The notes under the pieces are model-generated. The model was not told the origin of the DNA, did not search any database, and saw only the letters and a list, made by a program, of their open reading frames with translations. A stretch of DNA of 64,000 nt from Armillaria gallica (taxonomy: Eukaryota; Basidiomycota; Agaricomycetes; Agaricales; Physalacriaceae): the NCBI GenBank assembly GCA_037576215.1, contig JBANDB010000014.1, positions 2,418,001-2,482,000 on the forward strand, in the 5' to 3' direction. Positions 43,628 to 54,659 of the stretch are shown here, piece after piece. The position numbers and the translations under genes are program-made. Position 1 is the first letter of the stretch. Every line of letters begins with the position of its first letter.

Positions 43628-44988
43628 ATGACTACTCGTTCAGAAATTCCGGATCTTTCAGACGACGGCAAAGCGATCGTGTTTCACGGGCTTGACATTG
43701 TTCTTAACCGAATTATCCTCTTCGCATTTTTGCAAGGTGAGAGTTTGTCTTTTGTGAGACCTTATGCGTGTAGCTCATCTATAATCCTAGGGATATACAC
43801 AGGCATGGTTGCCTTTACTTTGCCGAAGATTTGTCTGTGTATTTAAGTATAGTGCAACAAGAGCCCAAGCGCTCACTACTTTTGTAGTTTCTAGGGGAAG
43901 AGGTGTCGGCATAAATGCCATGGCCCTTGTCATCATCGTCCTTTGTATCTTGACTGCCATCAACTTCGCGTTCTTCTGGTCATATTCAGTCTATTCATTC
44001 ATCCATCATGGACAGAATTTCTGGACTGTATTCATGGCACTTACTAGCGTCTCAGGCATGGAAAAATTGTTTTGGATAGGCCCTGGCATTGCCGGTTGTA
44101 TCAGCACCATTGTTGCGGATTCCGCCATGGTCTGTGTGATTACTGATGATGCGATTTTTCTCCGTCGTATTCATAAGTCTTCTCTACTTTAGGTATGGCG
44201 TTGCTGGATAGTCTGGGGACGCAGCTGGATAATCATTTTACTTCCTCTCGTCTTCATGGTTCTTGGAACTGGTATGTAGTACTCACCTCTTCGCACCTGG
44301 CATTCTCAGCTTAAACTTAAAGTAGCGTTCAAAATTCTGCAAATTCGTAGTCTGGTGCATGCCACGGACACGGAGCCTGCAATCAACTACATAACATGCA
44401 CAACAATCTACACATCCCTTGTGCTTGCGACAACGCCGCTATGCACCTTACTCATTGTCTATCGCATCCTGAGTATCGAGTGGGCGAAACCAAAGCTCGC
44501 AGGCACTCGGACATACAGTCTTGGAGCTTACCGGAATGTCATAGAAATCATGGTGGAATCAGCTGCGCTCTATTCCACAGTGTTGATTGTTGATATCGTT
44601 TTCCTATCTCAAGATGAAATAAATTCCAACTACCTCGATCCCATTATGCAGTTTATCAGGGTGTGTTTCGAACATCCTTTTTGGTATCAGACCACCTAAT
44701 GAATCCTTTACCTAGGGAGTCTCCCCTACGCTGCTTGTTGGGCGCGTTGCATCCGGACATTCTCGTCCAGATGACTCTTGGAATGGCAGTGCAATATCGT
44801 CCCTCCATTTTGGGACTGACCGACATACTCAGACAGGCACCGAAATAAGCACCGAAGAAGATCTTATGCGTAGCGATGCCTTTATACATGACGTTGAGGC
44901 CCTGGCACTGGCCGATGAGCCAGACGAAGCGGGCGTCAACGTGTGCCAACCTGTGGAGCCAGAACCTGTTACCGATAAGGGCGTATGA
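43628..44988 (+). CDS. Seven-helix membrane protein C1 (receptor-like, fungal family)
   Basis: Exons 43628-43736, 43791-43836, 43895-44129, 44193-44271, 44323-44660 and 44716-44988 give 359 aa. The start is MTTRSEIPDLSDDGKAIVF. Hydrophobic helices follow: RIILFAFLQG, MALVIIVLCILTAINFAFFW, CISTIVADSAMVW, IIILLPLVFMVLGT, LVLATTPLCTLLIVYRI and ALYSTVLIVDIVFL. A soluble C-terminal tail starts GVSPTLLVGRVASGHSRPDD and is acidic. The topology and tail are typical of a large orphan family in mushroom-forming fungi that resembles G-protein-coupled receptors. No ligand or coupling is known to me. It lies in tandem with C2. Confidence 0.8.
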
Positions 44989-45849
44989 GCCCGATGGCAT
45001 CCTATTCTTGTCTATTGTCCTGTTCTTTCGACGCATTCCATCGGTCAGTACCACCTAGTAAGCTAACTGTTGGTTAACTCAAATGTTAATCATAAATATG
45101 TGGGGAGTCAGTGCACATATTTATTGACTAGCTTTCGAAAAGTTCTGCCAGCAGCGATTCATATACGAGACGAAATTACTCAATATGTTTACTTCGTACA
45201 GTCCAACACAATAGTGACCGAATCAAAAATACCTAGTCTGGGGAAATATTCTCACGACCTTCACTTACTCTCTTTCCACGCTCGCGGCGGACATGCACGC
45301 GACTTTTGTAGGTTTCGCTGTTAGCATTCCACTCTCTGCTCTATCTGTTAAGGTGTTAGTAAATGTGTTATATACGGTTCCACGGCTAGTACGGATCAGG
45401 CAAGTCTTGACTCTTGCACTATACAACGTCAGCCGTAATATAATAGAACGACTGGTAAGCATTGACACCAAGGATTATTCCATTCACATCTGACATCGAC
45501 TATGCCAATACACAATTTCCTCTAGGTATTCGTGTTTATGACAAGGCTTCAAGTTTTTCTGCATTCGTTCGTTGGCATCGAGCTAGCTGTCAGTGCGTAT
45601 GTTTCTTGGCAGACTTCAAGTTGTCGTTTCAACTCCCCCATATGATATGTCGCAGCTGGGTCCTGAGATTGAGTGCGAGAACGCTCCATTCCATGGCCCA
45701 GCGAAATCATTTCCTGTCAATCGGGTACGTGACTGCCCCGGCTTGTGGCATATGGGCGTTTGATGGCCGGGGTCGAAGAATCATATAATGCTCCTGGAGT
45801 ACTTGGTACGTGCCTATCTACCAGGCATCGTGCCGCACCCTCTCTCTTC
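44989..45849. other. Spacer between C1 and C2
   Basis: No intact gene. No convincing third copy of the receptor family is seen, although some hydrophobic frames occur near 45,290-45,490. Confidence 0.35.
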
Positions 45850-47185
45850 ATGGCGAACCAGGCAGATATTCCAGACCTCTCAGACGAAGAGAAAGTGATT
45901 ATTTTCCAAGAACTTGAAGTTCGTCTGAATAGACTTGTACTTTTTGTACTATTGCAAGGTGAGAGTTTTTGCTAGTGGTGAGTCAGTATGCGTTTATTAA
46001 TACAATGATAATATCCAAGGAATATACACTGGCATATGTGTTGTCACGCTGTGGAATATTCGTTCGTTCGTTCTCATACATGCCTCCAACTGTTTTTAGA
46101 ACTTCTCCTGCAGTTTCTAGCAAACCCGGGGGCAGCAGACATGTCATGACCGCTGTGATTCTCGTCCTATATGTTATGACTACCATCAGTTTTGCGTTCG
46201 ACTGGTCGCTTGTTCACTATTCCTTCATCGAACACGGAGACAACTTTTGGACTGTGAATCTAGCCTTTACCGGGTTAGGCTCAACCGACGCGGCTGTAAT
46301 AAGTGCAATTGTCCTTGGTTTCGCAGGCTGTATCGGTACCATTGTTGCAGATTCTGCTATGGTCTGTGTGTTGATATTATTATTGAATCGCGTACTAAAA
46401 ACCTCTTTACCGCAGGTTTGGCGCTGCTGGATAGTTTGGGGCCGCCGCTGGATATTTGCTTTGCTTCCTCTCCTTTTTATGATCTCCGGGACTGGTACGT
46501 ACGGTGTCGTCGGTCTTTTATTCTGACATTCTCAATTGACATTCAAAACAGCATTTAAAATACTTCAGATACTTGTAAACATACAAGCAATACTTGTAAT
46601 CAGCTTCGAAACCTGCACGACGCTTTACACATCGTTCATCCTGGCTACAACCCTCCTTTGCACCCTACTCATCATATACCGTATCCTTAGTATCGAATGG
46701 GCGAAACCATGCACAAACGCTCAACGATTCAGCCTCGGAGTTTATCACAATTTAATTGAAATCATAGTCGAATCAGCAGTCATATATTCTGTGACCTTGA
46801 TCCTGTTTATGATCACCTTATACCGTTCTTATGCGAGCGGTACTTACATGTACTTTGACTGCATTGGGACAAATGCGAGGGTGCGTACCGATAAAATTTT
46901 ATGACCCTTCACGATAAGAGCTCAAACATCGTTCTGATCATCTAGGGAGTTGCTCCTACGCTCCTGGTTGGACGCGTTGCGTCTGGACATGCCCGCCCAG
47001 ACGATTCTTGGCAGGGCAGAACGATGTCGTCCCTCCATTTAAGGAGTGTGAACACTCGCTATAATGCTCAAATAAGCACTCACGACGACGGTATGCTGAG
47101 CGGCACCTTCTCTGGCGACGTTGAAGCTCAGTCGGAGGTGGTCGAGGAAAGGGCGTGTCCGATCGAGGGAAGGCACGACATGTAG
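45850..47185 (+). CDS. Seven-helix membrane protein C2 (paralogue of C1)
   Basis: Exons 45850-45958, 46020-46065, 46121-46361, 46416-46494, 46552-46880 and 46946-47185 give 347 aa. Exons 1, 2 and 4 have exactly the same lengths as in C1 (109, 46 and 79 nt). It starts MANQADIPDLSDEEKVIIF. Helices include MTAVILVLYVMTTISFAF, GFAGCIGTIVADSAMV, FALLPLLFMISGT and FILATTLLCTLLIIYRILS. The C-terminal tail opens GVAPTLLVGRVASGHARPDD and is Glu/Asp-rich. It arose by tandem duplication. The third exon depends on a donor inside GTTCGTTCGTTC; the phase-2 choice matches C1. Confidence 0.8.
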
Positions 47186-47523
47186 GACATTAAAACAGGT
47201 GTATCCCATCTTTGTTTTTCTTCTAACAGTATTCCTTCCATCGGTAATTTCATCTATATCAAGTAACAGCTGCGAAATGAGTGTATCAAGTAGAGAATCT
47301 CACTGGAAGTCACAGAACGAAACGAGCGGTTTTCAGGAACGGAACATCGAGACGCGTTTTTCGACACTATTTATTATGAACGTTCGATAAGCCATGCTGA
47401 ACTGTGTAGTCTGGGCTAGCTATTCATTTTTTGAAGTTCGAACGCCTCCCTTAGTTTTTAGCTTTCGCCGTTCGGCACCGGGCCGAGAGCTAGTACGGCA
47501 AGCATAACAGACGTACACATCTT

Positions 47524-49335
47524 ATGGCCTTTACGCTCGCATGTCGAAGGTCGACACCGCGATTATTGACGTCCATTCGACCAGCATACAGCGCCGGCAT
47601 CATCCAAGCCACACATCGGCGGCACTTTTTCAATTTCTTCCGTCGCTCGAAAAAAAAATCTGGCTATGTCCCGCCCCCCGACCCAATCCCCATCCTGACC
47701 GAGGATAATCTTTTTCACCCGTTTTCCAAGTCGCCTCTACCTGCAGTACGCGCCAGAGGGGAGGTTATACAGTCACTGGCCCCTTGTCCCGTCTGCTCCT
47801 CCCAGGACCGCGAGACGCATGTACGTATCGAGGCCCAGCCAAAAACCGTTCAGTTCGAATGTCCGGATTGTGGCTGGCCTACTCACTGCTCAGAGGAGCA
47901 TTGGAAGGAAGACACGGAGCATGAAAAGTATTGCTCACGACTTCGAGAGGCGAATGAGGACGAACATGATCTACGTAGTGGGCGGAAGATGTGGGAGTTC
48001 GAGATGCCCGGTATATCCCTTCTCGTCACGTAGTATGAAGTCTCTAACAAAGCCGACAGGGCCACAGGGATATGAGGAAGCAGTGTCGTTTTCCAATTGG
48101 GACGTTTTCTGGTACACGCGAGGTTTTCCGTCCATGGACACTGAACGCTCTCGACGACATGCTAGTAAATTGTTAAGTTATCCTATGACTATTGGGAGCG
48201 TTCTGCATCAGCACAGCAGTCTCATGTTGAACAATCAGCGATTAACGCCGGAGGGAAGTCGGTCAATGGCTGGTTAGTAATTCATCCCAAGATATCAAAT
48301 TGACGCGCTGATGTATTGGCAGCAATTCGGTCTACTCTTCATACACCTACTGGAGCACCCGAAACGCAAGAGGCGACAGTAGGAAAGCCCCAAGTCCGTA
48401 TCTTCATTCTGGGGGCGCGTGCAGAGTCTTCACTTCCGCCTCACGTATGGGAACAACTAGGATTCCTGTTCCCTGCCGCCAACTTCCAACTACTATTTAT
48501 CGGTCCCCAGGTTTCTCTTCCCAAGGACATTCAAAATCCTCCTAATCCGAAATCCGAGGAGAGCGCTCCTGCGTCGGAGACTTCAGCGCCTTCCGACGCG
48601 AAATCAGAGGATGCTACATCATCGTCCGGGGCTTCTACACGAACCCAGGAGACGGCAGAGGGGAAGGAAACCGCCACAGACCTCAGTGCAGAGACTCCGG
48701 TTTCTTCCGAGTCCCAGGAGGTGGCCGAGCAAGGGGAAGAGAAACCTCTATATGTTCCCAACATATACCAGCCTCCGGTACCTGCGGCCATAGTTCCTCA
48801 CAAACGTACGCGCGCATCCCTGAACCGCTATAATGTACCTTCCTACACGACGCCGTACACATACCAAATGACCCTCACCGGCCTGCAGACCAACTACAAG
48901 GACGTGCATCCTCTGTTCGAAGAGACGCTAGACCCTTACAGTGACTGTTTCTTCTTCTTCTCTCCCGGGTTCGGTTTCCCATCTCAAACTTCCATGGACG
49001 AGAATGGCGAGCCACTTTTGCAGATCTCCTCTCCGACGGAGTGGGGACCAGTCCTACCGATGCTCCTCGCGTCGAAATGCCCAATATTCGTCACCGGTTT
49101 CTCACCTGCAGACGTGGAACGCGACATAAAGTCGCTCTCGACGGCGCCGGGTGTGGCAGGCGAGTTCGAGTGGGTCGTTACCCCAGGGCCTAACGCCTTT
49201 GGCAGCGAGAAATGGGAGGTTGCAGATTTCGATCCCCGAGTCATGGTGAAGACGAATTGGGGCATATGGGCAATCCGAGGCAAGAGTAGGGATATTCAAG
49301 AAAGGAGTTTCTTCAGTAAACTGTTCGAAAAGTAG
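47524..49335 (+). CDS. MSS51: MSS51-like mitochondrial translation activator
   Basis: Exons 47524-48010, 48060-48272 and 48323-49335 give 570 aa. The N-terminus (MAFTLACRRSTPRLLTSIRP) is basic and amphipathic, as expected for mitochondrial import. A zinc-finger region follows at about residues 85-140: CPVCSSQDRE, then ECPDCGWPTHCSEEHWK and HEKYC. After the motif WDVFWYTRGFPSMDTERSRR comes a C-terminal domain with QVRIFILGARAESSLPPHVW and, near the end, FVTGFSPADVERD. A Ser/Glu/Thr-rich acidic insert lies at about residues 310-375. In yeast, Mss51 activates COX1 mRNA translation and couples it to complex IV assembly. The same role is likely here but not proven. Confidence 0.88.
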
Positions 49336-49510
49336 TGTTACAACACCCTAATAAACCGGAATACGAAGCCATTTTTCCAACTCAGAATTAGACCTGCGCA
49401 TCCGCTTGTCTACATAAGTAGCAGATAATATATTGTTACAACAGGTGTCGAAAATGGTAAGGAAATCACGAATCAAAAGCGAATAAATACAGGTCTAACC
49501 CTGGTAATAA
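49336..49510. other. Convergent 3' gap, MSS51 and CDC45
   Basis: 175 bp shared terminator region of two converging genes. Confidence 0.4.
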
Positions 49511-51905
49511 TTACCCGTCCTGCTCTTCACACAACGTCTCCAAGAACAACTTCAGGTCGTCCTTGTTGATTTCTAGCACACTAGTGTCAAAGGATCCGTG
49601 ACGTGTTCGTGCATTGCACCGTTCCTTTGCGAACAGGAAGGACAGCGAAAACTCACTGCAGAAAACCGTTAGTATTCAGGAAGCAAATAACAAAGTTGGT
49701 GCTTACTTTTTCCGGACATCGTCAAAGTCGAGTGCCGCCGTCACGCCAACGACTAGATACGACGACGTGTTTTCGTTGAGGCACGCAACGACAAAGGGAA
49801 GGCTCTTCCGTTTTGTCCGTCTGCTGTGGCTTGAACCTTCCCGGACAGCGCTGACCAGCCATAATGCCAGTCGGGATAGGATGCCAGGATGGGAAAACAT
49901 CGCAAGGTCCGGTCCCTGTGTTAACACAACGACATGGTGATTTCTGTTCGACCGAATGTCCCGCTTGTCAATGATAGACGTTCCTGTACGTATGATGGCT
50001 CTGTGCACAGACATCGAGAGCTTGAGGGATTGCTGTAAGGGATCGATGCTTCACCAAATCCAGTCAGTCGTCAAACGAGGCTGGACGACAAGATACACTC
50101 ACTCTGTTAGAGCATCATAAGCCGTCCAAAAGTTTTTCACCCACCACTTCTCTTTCTCCGCATCCTCCTGATCGTCTTCGCCTTCGGTAGGCTTGACCTT
50201 GGCCGCTTTGGCTGCAGCGTGACCACCTGGAGGGATGTTCTCCCTTTCGTCATCCCGCCGTCGTTTACTCTCCCGGCCAGTACCTGAGGCTTGCCATGGC
50301 CGCCCTCCCCCAAACCATTCACCGCCGTTTCGAGCACCCTCTACTTCGATTTCTATCGCCACCCCCGTGTTGACATCCAACAAAGCACTTACTCCCTCGA
50401 CCGCATCCGACGCTGACAGAGGCTGTCCCCGATAACCGAAACACCGCATAAAAGAAGGATATGAGAGTTCCACCATACCATATTCAGGCGCAACCTTGTC
50501 TAATCTGTTCACCAGCTCCCGCTTCAGATCCATATCCATGTGGGTATATTGTTGTTGCGTCTGCTGCAATGAAAAACCCATCTTGGCCAGAAGACCCGTC
50601 AGCTTCTTCCTTCCTTTGTCTTGCCATATACCAAGCTTGCTCGCTATATAGCTGGAATGAAACATCGCGTCGTAGAGGGTCCAATGGCGGAACAACATGA
50701 ATCTGAGTTCGTCTGTCGTTCGGATACTGTGGTCGTCGGGGCTGAGTGAGATTTGGGCTTTGTCACCACTAGGTGGAGGAGGGTTCAAACGGAAGACTTC
50801 GTCGTAGTATATTGAATGGAATTCTTCATATTTTTTCCGTGATATTCGCGCTGTCGTGTACTGGAAAGTCAATCCAAGGATAGCGAACCTAACCGACGTC
50901 AACTGCTGCATTTCTCGATACGGCTAATAAGCTCACCAGAGTAGGTCATTGTCAACCCGCTCCAGTACCGTGGCGAGAAGGTAGATTGTTGCAGACGCAC
51001 TCTGTCCATGCCAGGTACCGGATGTGTAGTGTTTATTGAGCCGACGTTCGTATGCTTCGCGTTCATCGCGTGACATCCGTGTTATTCGATGCTGGTGGAG
51101 AATGTGAACACAGCAAAAGAAAAGGAAAAACGAAACATACCTCGCCGTCCGTCCGCCGCCGTTTACCACGTCGTTCGCCCTCTCCTAATGACCTCCGCTT
51201 CCCATTTGCACCGCTGCCGCTCTCGTACTCTTCTTCATCGTCGTCGTCATCTTCTGGTGGATCGTCTAAGTCGTAATCAGAATCATCTTCTGAATCTGGT
51301 TCCGGTTCAAACTGTGCGAATTAAGCTACGGGTTCAGACGCTGACATTCAAGCGCGTACCATCAAAGCTTCAAGAGCCTTATGCTCTTCCGTAAGCTTCC
51401 CGGCTTCTCCGTCGTCCCACGCAACTATCCGATCACCCTTCTCGCCGGTTCCAAACAAACTAGCCAAATTCTGAGGGCGAGCCGAATCGATGACATGCAC
51501 GGTCATCTGGGAGCTGAAGTCACCAAACCACTCCTCTGAAGGAAGATCAAGGACACCGCCCATATTCAAAAGTATAAGCGTGTGTAGCTGCCGAACGTAA
51601 GTTGAAGCTATTCTCTAAAAAAACATTTTACACACTTCTGTAACTGAAATCAGGTCGTCTCTAACGCTCTGAAGCTCCGAAATTCCAGACACTGGGATTG
51701 TTCGGTAGACCACATCATCCTGCTTAAACAAATCTGCGAGCATCCGGGCTGCACATAGGGCATCGACGTCCGGTGCAACTAGCATAATGACCGAGGAGGC
51801 TGAAGTCAGCGGGGACCGTCGGTGGGCCGTGAGGATGGAGTTGTAAGCTTCGCCATAAGAAGGGCGTGCTGCCGTTGCCAGATGCGGGGGCGGGAGATAC
51901 ACCAT
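49511..51905 (-). CDS. CDC45: CDC45 replication initiation factor
   Basis: The ATG at 51905 opens MVYLPPPHLATAARPSYGEA, then the family signature SSVIMLVAPDVDALCAARML. Later exons give LILLNMGGVLDLPSEEWFGD, VHVIDSARPQNLASLFGTG, an acidic stretch near 51,230-51,290 followed by a basic KRRR-containing segment, YTSGTWHGQSASATIYLLA, FMLFRHWTLYDAMFHSSY and LLAKMGFSLQQTQQQY. A disordered Lys/Glu insert lies at about 50,160-50,330. The last exon ends LKLFLETLCEEQDG (stop at 49,511). CDC45 is part of the CMG helicase with MCM2-7 and GINS, and acts at replication origins and forks. About seven or eight introns are present. The first donor is GAA followed by GTGTGT near 51,635. Confidence 0.92.
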
Positions 51906-52570
51906 GGCACCGTCGTGATGGAACACCTGGGTCGTGACAAAAGAGACAATACAAAGCCAGCAGTCACAGGAGTCAACAGCGCGTCGCGTTTATCACGTGG
52001 TATAGTCACATGTCGTGACAGGTCCGCGTCGCGCCACGCGTCCTAAATTTGACTTTGGTATTCCACAGCGATGCGAAAAATCGGAAAATGCGGTCACCGT
52101 AACAACGACATGTATTTTTGGGCTATCAGATGCATTCTGAGGCAAGACAAAGATGAATAGAAACGGGTGCTAGTGTAGTGCCGGTAAATAATTACTAACT
52201 ACTAGTGGATAGTGGAAGGTCACGGTTGACACATGCAGTAAAATGACTGTGCCTGTGCAGAATATGGTTTTTTTGTACAAATCGCAATCAGTAATCATAA
52301 CCAGCGTGCGATCGTTGAAAGGGGTCTCGGATGCTCGGACCGGAGGCATCAGGTCTTCTGGCATTTCAATGCGTTCTGGATCAGAATTTATGCAACTTCA
52401 GATAGCTTTCGTTATTTCCTGTTCGCCGCCTCTCACGACAGGGAATACCCCCCCAGTTCTGGAATTCGGGTAAAAGGACAGGGTGTAGGGCTCCGGATCT
52501 TGGAAAATGCCCAATTTACCTAACGGTTGATCATAAAACCGACCGCACCCCAGATTTTCCTGACTCAACC
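51906..52570. other. Divergent promoter region, CDC45 and MFS
   Basis: No gene seen. Contains a CACGTG-like TCACGTGG near 51,994. Confidence 0.4.
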
Positions 52571-54394
52571 ATGGACGTCCAACCACCTAACAGTCGATAC
52601 CTTTCAGCGCTCCTTAGCACCCAAAGAAGATCTTTAAGTCATCTGCTCGAACTGAGAGCAAAAGTACCTACCTATGTTTGGTGCTCTCTTTTCACTGCCC
52701 TCGGGGGCTTTTTGTGGGGTTATGATACCGGAAGGTGAGCTCGATAGAAGCGTTCAGAAATTCACCTTCAAACTTTTCGATAACCAGCATTGGACCTATC
52801 ACCGTTATGCCTCAGTTTGAGGCACAATTTGGTGCACTTTCACCTGCAGCTCAAGGACTCTTGGTCTCCTCCATCCTTATTGCAGCCTCCATCACATCTG
52901 TCGTAGCCGGACCTCTATCCGACCGCATTTCCAGAATACGTACCATCTCCGTGGGAGGCGCTGTGTACGCAGCAGGTTGTGCTATCGCATGTTCTGCACA
53001 GCATCGCCCACAGTTATTCATTGGTCGATGCATCACTGGTATCGGCGAAGGTTTATTCATTTCCAGCATCACGGTATATGTCACAGAGATATCACCTCCG
53101 GCCAGCCGTGGTAGACTCTCGACATGCGTGCAGCTCTTCAACACGTGTGGAGTCATGTCAGGTGAGTTTGTCCGTGCAGCTCTTCGTGCACCTCTAATCA
53201 GCTTTCAGGTTACTTCACTTGCTATGGGACCGTCAAAGTGCCCGGAAGCTTTTCCTGGCGCTTCCCATTGGCATTGCAGGCTGTAGTGGCCGTCATAGTA
53301 GCCGTGGGGACTCCGTTCTTCCCCCACTCGCCTCGATGGCTCAGGATTGCGAATCGACATAGGGACGTCGAAGAAACAAAGCAACGTCTTGGTATCGCCG
53401 GCGCAAGTGCCGAAGATTACTCTGTCGACACGGTGACCCCGAATGTGCGTGGCCACTTTGGGAAGGATCTAAAGAACCTTTGGGCAAAAGATATTCGCAT
53501 GAGGACTCTCTTTTGTGTCTTCATTATGGCTATACAACAGGTGTGTTTTTCTGCGTTTCCCAAAGCTTGGGCGCTTATGATTTCTATGTAGCTATCTGGT
53601 ATCGATGCCGTTCTTTACGTGGGTCCTGACTTATTGATTAGCCGCTCGGTACCAATACTTATCTTTCAAACAGTATGCTCCAACACTCTTCTCGCAAGCT
53701 GGGTTGTCATCTACGACCTCCTCGTTCCTTGCATCTGGCGTCTCCGGAATCCTTATGGTGGTAATCACTTTCTGTTGCCAGTGGTTCCAGGACAAATGTA
53801 AGATGAACCTCTTGTTGACTTCCTCAGCTTCGCTAATCCGTAATCTCAGGGCCACGTCGTACCCAAATGATCGGAGGTTCTGCTGTATGCGGTTTTGCGA
53901 TGCTCATCATTGGTTCAATCTATCTCTCGCACGCCAATAACACTGAACACGGGAGAACCGCAATTATCTGCTTCATCTACATTTTCATTGCAGGGTTCAT
54001 CTCGAGCTGGGCTATTGTATGCCGTATCGTATGCAACGAAGTGCAACCCACCCAAACTCGCGCAGCGGCTTCCAGCTTAGGCCAATGCGCTAACTGGGTA
54101 GTAAATTGCGTGGTAGCGTTCTCAACGCCGCTGTTCTTGAACCGCTCTACTTGGGGTCCGTACTTTTTGTTCGGTGGATGTTCCTTGTTGAACGCTGCTG
54201 TATGCTTTGCATTCCAACCGGAGACCAATGGGTTGACTCTGGAGGCAATTGATAGCGGATTTGAGGATACGCCATTCCAGTCTGCTATGAGACGCAGGAT
54301 TGGGAATTTGCGAAACCGTGCCAACAACACTACTGTGGATGGGAGCGAAAGCAATTCGACTGCGATTGAACTGGTAGAAGTTTCTACAAAATAA
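52571..54394 (+). CDS. MFS transporter, sugar-porter type
   Basis: Exons 52571-52734, 52788-53161, 53209-53540, 53592-53618, 53674-53797 and 53850-54394 give 521 aa. Helix 1 has FTALGGFLWGYDTG, the sugar-porter start. The helix 2-3 loop has PLSDRISRIRTI. Helix 4 to 5 has GRCITGIGEGLFISSITVYV and TEISPPASRGRLST. The central loop has FFPHSPRWLRIANRHRDVEE. Late helices include YAPTLFSQAGLSSTTSSFLA and FLFGGCSLLNAAVCFAFQPE, followed by TNGLTLEAID, the PETKG-type ending. It is probably a plasma-membrane proton symporter for a sugar or polyol; the substrate cannot be told. A dead inverted paralogue lies at 39.3-41.1 kb. Confidence 0.9.
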
Positions 54395-54659
54395 AAGGCG
54401 GCAGGGAGACGGCCCGAGAATAGGCGTCAGATACCTGTACTTACATACTTATCCATCTCAGCTGATAGTAGAACCACCATCTCATTCTGAGCGTTGCCAA
54501 CAATGTTGAATGTTGTACTCTCAACCTAACGCTTCAATAGATTATATTAATTCGCGATGATTTCTATTGTAATGAATGGACCTATGCATGCGAACAGACT
54601 AATGGCAGAAATTACAAATACGACAGGCTGCCTCATATTATACGTAACGTACCCTAGCA

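Noticed and set aside
45070..45788. Possible third seven-helix receptor between C1 and C2
   Set aside because: Some hydrophobic frames occur, but none aligns with any exon of C1 or C2 and no splice chain could be built.
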